Below are positions 4,872 to 5,117 of a stretch of DNA of 5,117 bases, piece after piece. This stretch comes from JAAYYM01 sp964483155. Lineage in GTDB: Bacteria; Bacillota; Clostridia; Lachnospirales; Lachnospiraceae. Both the position numbers and the translations under genes were made by a program. Position 1 is the first letter of the stretch; each line of letters opens with the position of its first letter. Location: the NCBI GenBank assembly GCA_964483155.1, contig CAZAAC010000102.1:1-5117 (forward strand), in the 5' to 3' direction. The notes under the pieces were generated by a model, which was not told the origin of the DNA, did no database searches, and was given only the letters and a program-made list of their open reading frames with translations.

Positions 4872-5117
4872 ATGGCTCGTATTTCCGGTGTAGATTTACC
4901 GAGAGACAAACGTGTGGAAATTGGTCTAACTTATGTTTATGGCATAGGAAGAACAAGTGCTACAGCAATTGTTGAAGCAGCAAAAGTTAATCCTGACACA
5001 CGTGTTAGAGACTTAACAGATGAAGAAGTTAAGAGAATCAACGAAGTAATTGATGGAAGTTATCAGGTAGAAGGCGATCTTAGGAGAGAAATAGCTCTTA
5101 ATATTAAGAGACTTCAG
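4872..5117 (+). CDS. rpsM: 30S ribosomal protein S13, 5' part
   Basis: S13 lies in the head of the small subunit, contacts the P-site tRNA and forms a bridge to the large subunit. The window holds the first 82 residues of about 120 and ends on a codon boundary inside the gene. The N-terminus MARISGVDLPRDKRVEIGLT followed by YVYGIGRTSA is the family signature for the helix-two-turn-helix region. DLTDEEVKRINEVID and the GDLRREIALNIKRLQ segment follow, as expected. The ATG has an AGAGG site at 4860-4864 with 7-base spacing. It heads the alpha operon, in which rpsK, rpsD, rpoA and rplQ would be expected downstream but lie outside the window. Confidence 0.97.
   Translation, partial: MARISGVDLPRDKRVEIGLTYVYGIGRTSATAIVEAAKVNPDTRVRDLTDEEVKRINEVIDGSYQVEGDLRREIALNIKRLQ

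Overview
The window is a stretch of the conserved ribosomal-protein supercluster (the end of the spc operon running into the alpha operon) from an AT-rich, low-GC Gram-positive bacterium. All genes lie on the + strand. The order is rpsE (3' part), rpmD, rplO, secY, adk, map, a small KOW-type RNA-binding protein gene, infA, rpmJ, then rpsM (5' part). This order, the strong AGGAGG-type ribosome binding sites, the four-cysteine zinc LID of the adenylate kinase and the KOW gene between map and infA all point to Bacillota. Protein wording and gene content fit Clostridia, probably Lachnospiraceae. The family-level placement is inferred from remembered family sequences, not from a search.

Positions 1-2442 hold a tight block of rpsE-rpmD-rplO-secY: 30S protein S5, 50S proteins L30 and L15, and the SecY channel. 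rplO and secY overlap by one base (TAATG), and the secY ribosome binding site lies inside the end of rplO. A 105-base gap (2443-2547) follows, holding two strong tandem hairpins with no U-tract. Then adk, map, the KOW gene and infA (2548-4412) run with gaps of 2 and 10 bases and a 19-base overlap. They supply nucleotide balance (Adk), N-terminal Met removal from new proteins (Map), and translation initiation (IF-1).

Between infA and rpmJ is the best promoter in the window, a TTGATA / TAAAAT pair with 17-base spacing and an extended -10 TG. It gives rpmJ (L36, GTG start, 37 residues) and the alpha operon their own entry point. Between rpmJ and rpsM lies a 258-base region without a convincing gene. 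It contains at least four stem-loops, a terminator-like element and possible long-range pairings. By analogy with S4 control of the alpha operon in Escherichia coli it is a candidate autoregulatory leader, and it is the most interesting part of the window.

I found no mobile elements, CRISPR arrays, tRNA or rRNA genes, and no sign of a novel defence or biosynthetic system. This is core housekeeping DNA, and the interest lies in the non-coding RNA structure between the genes.
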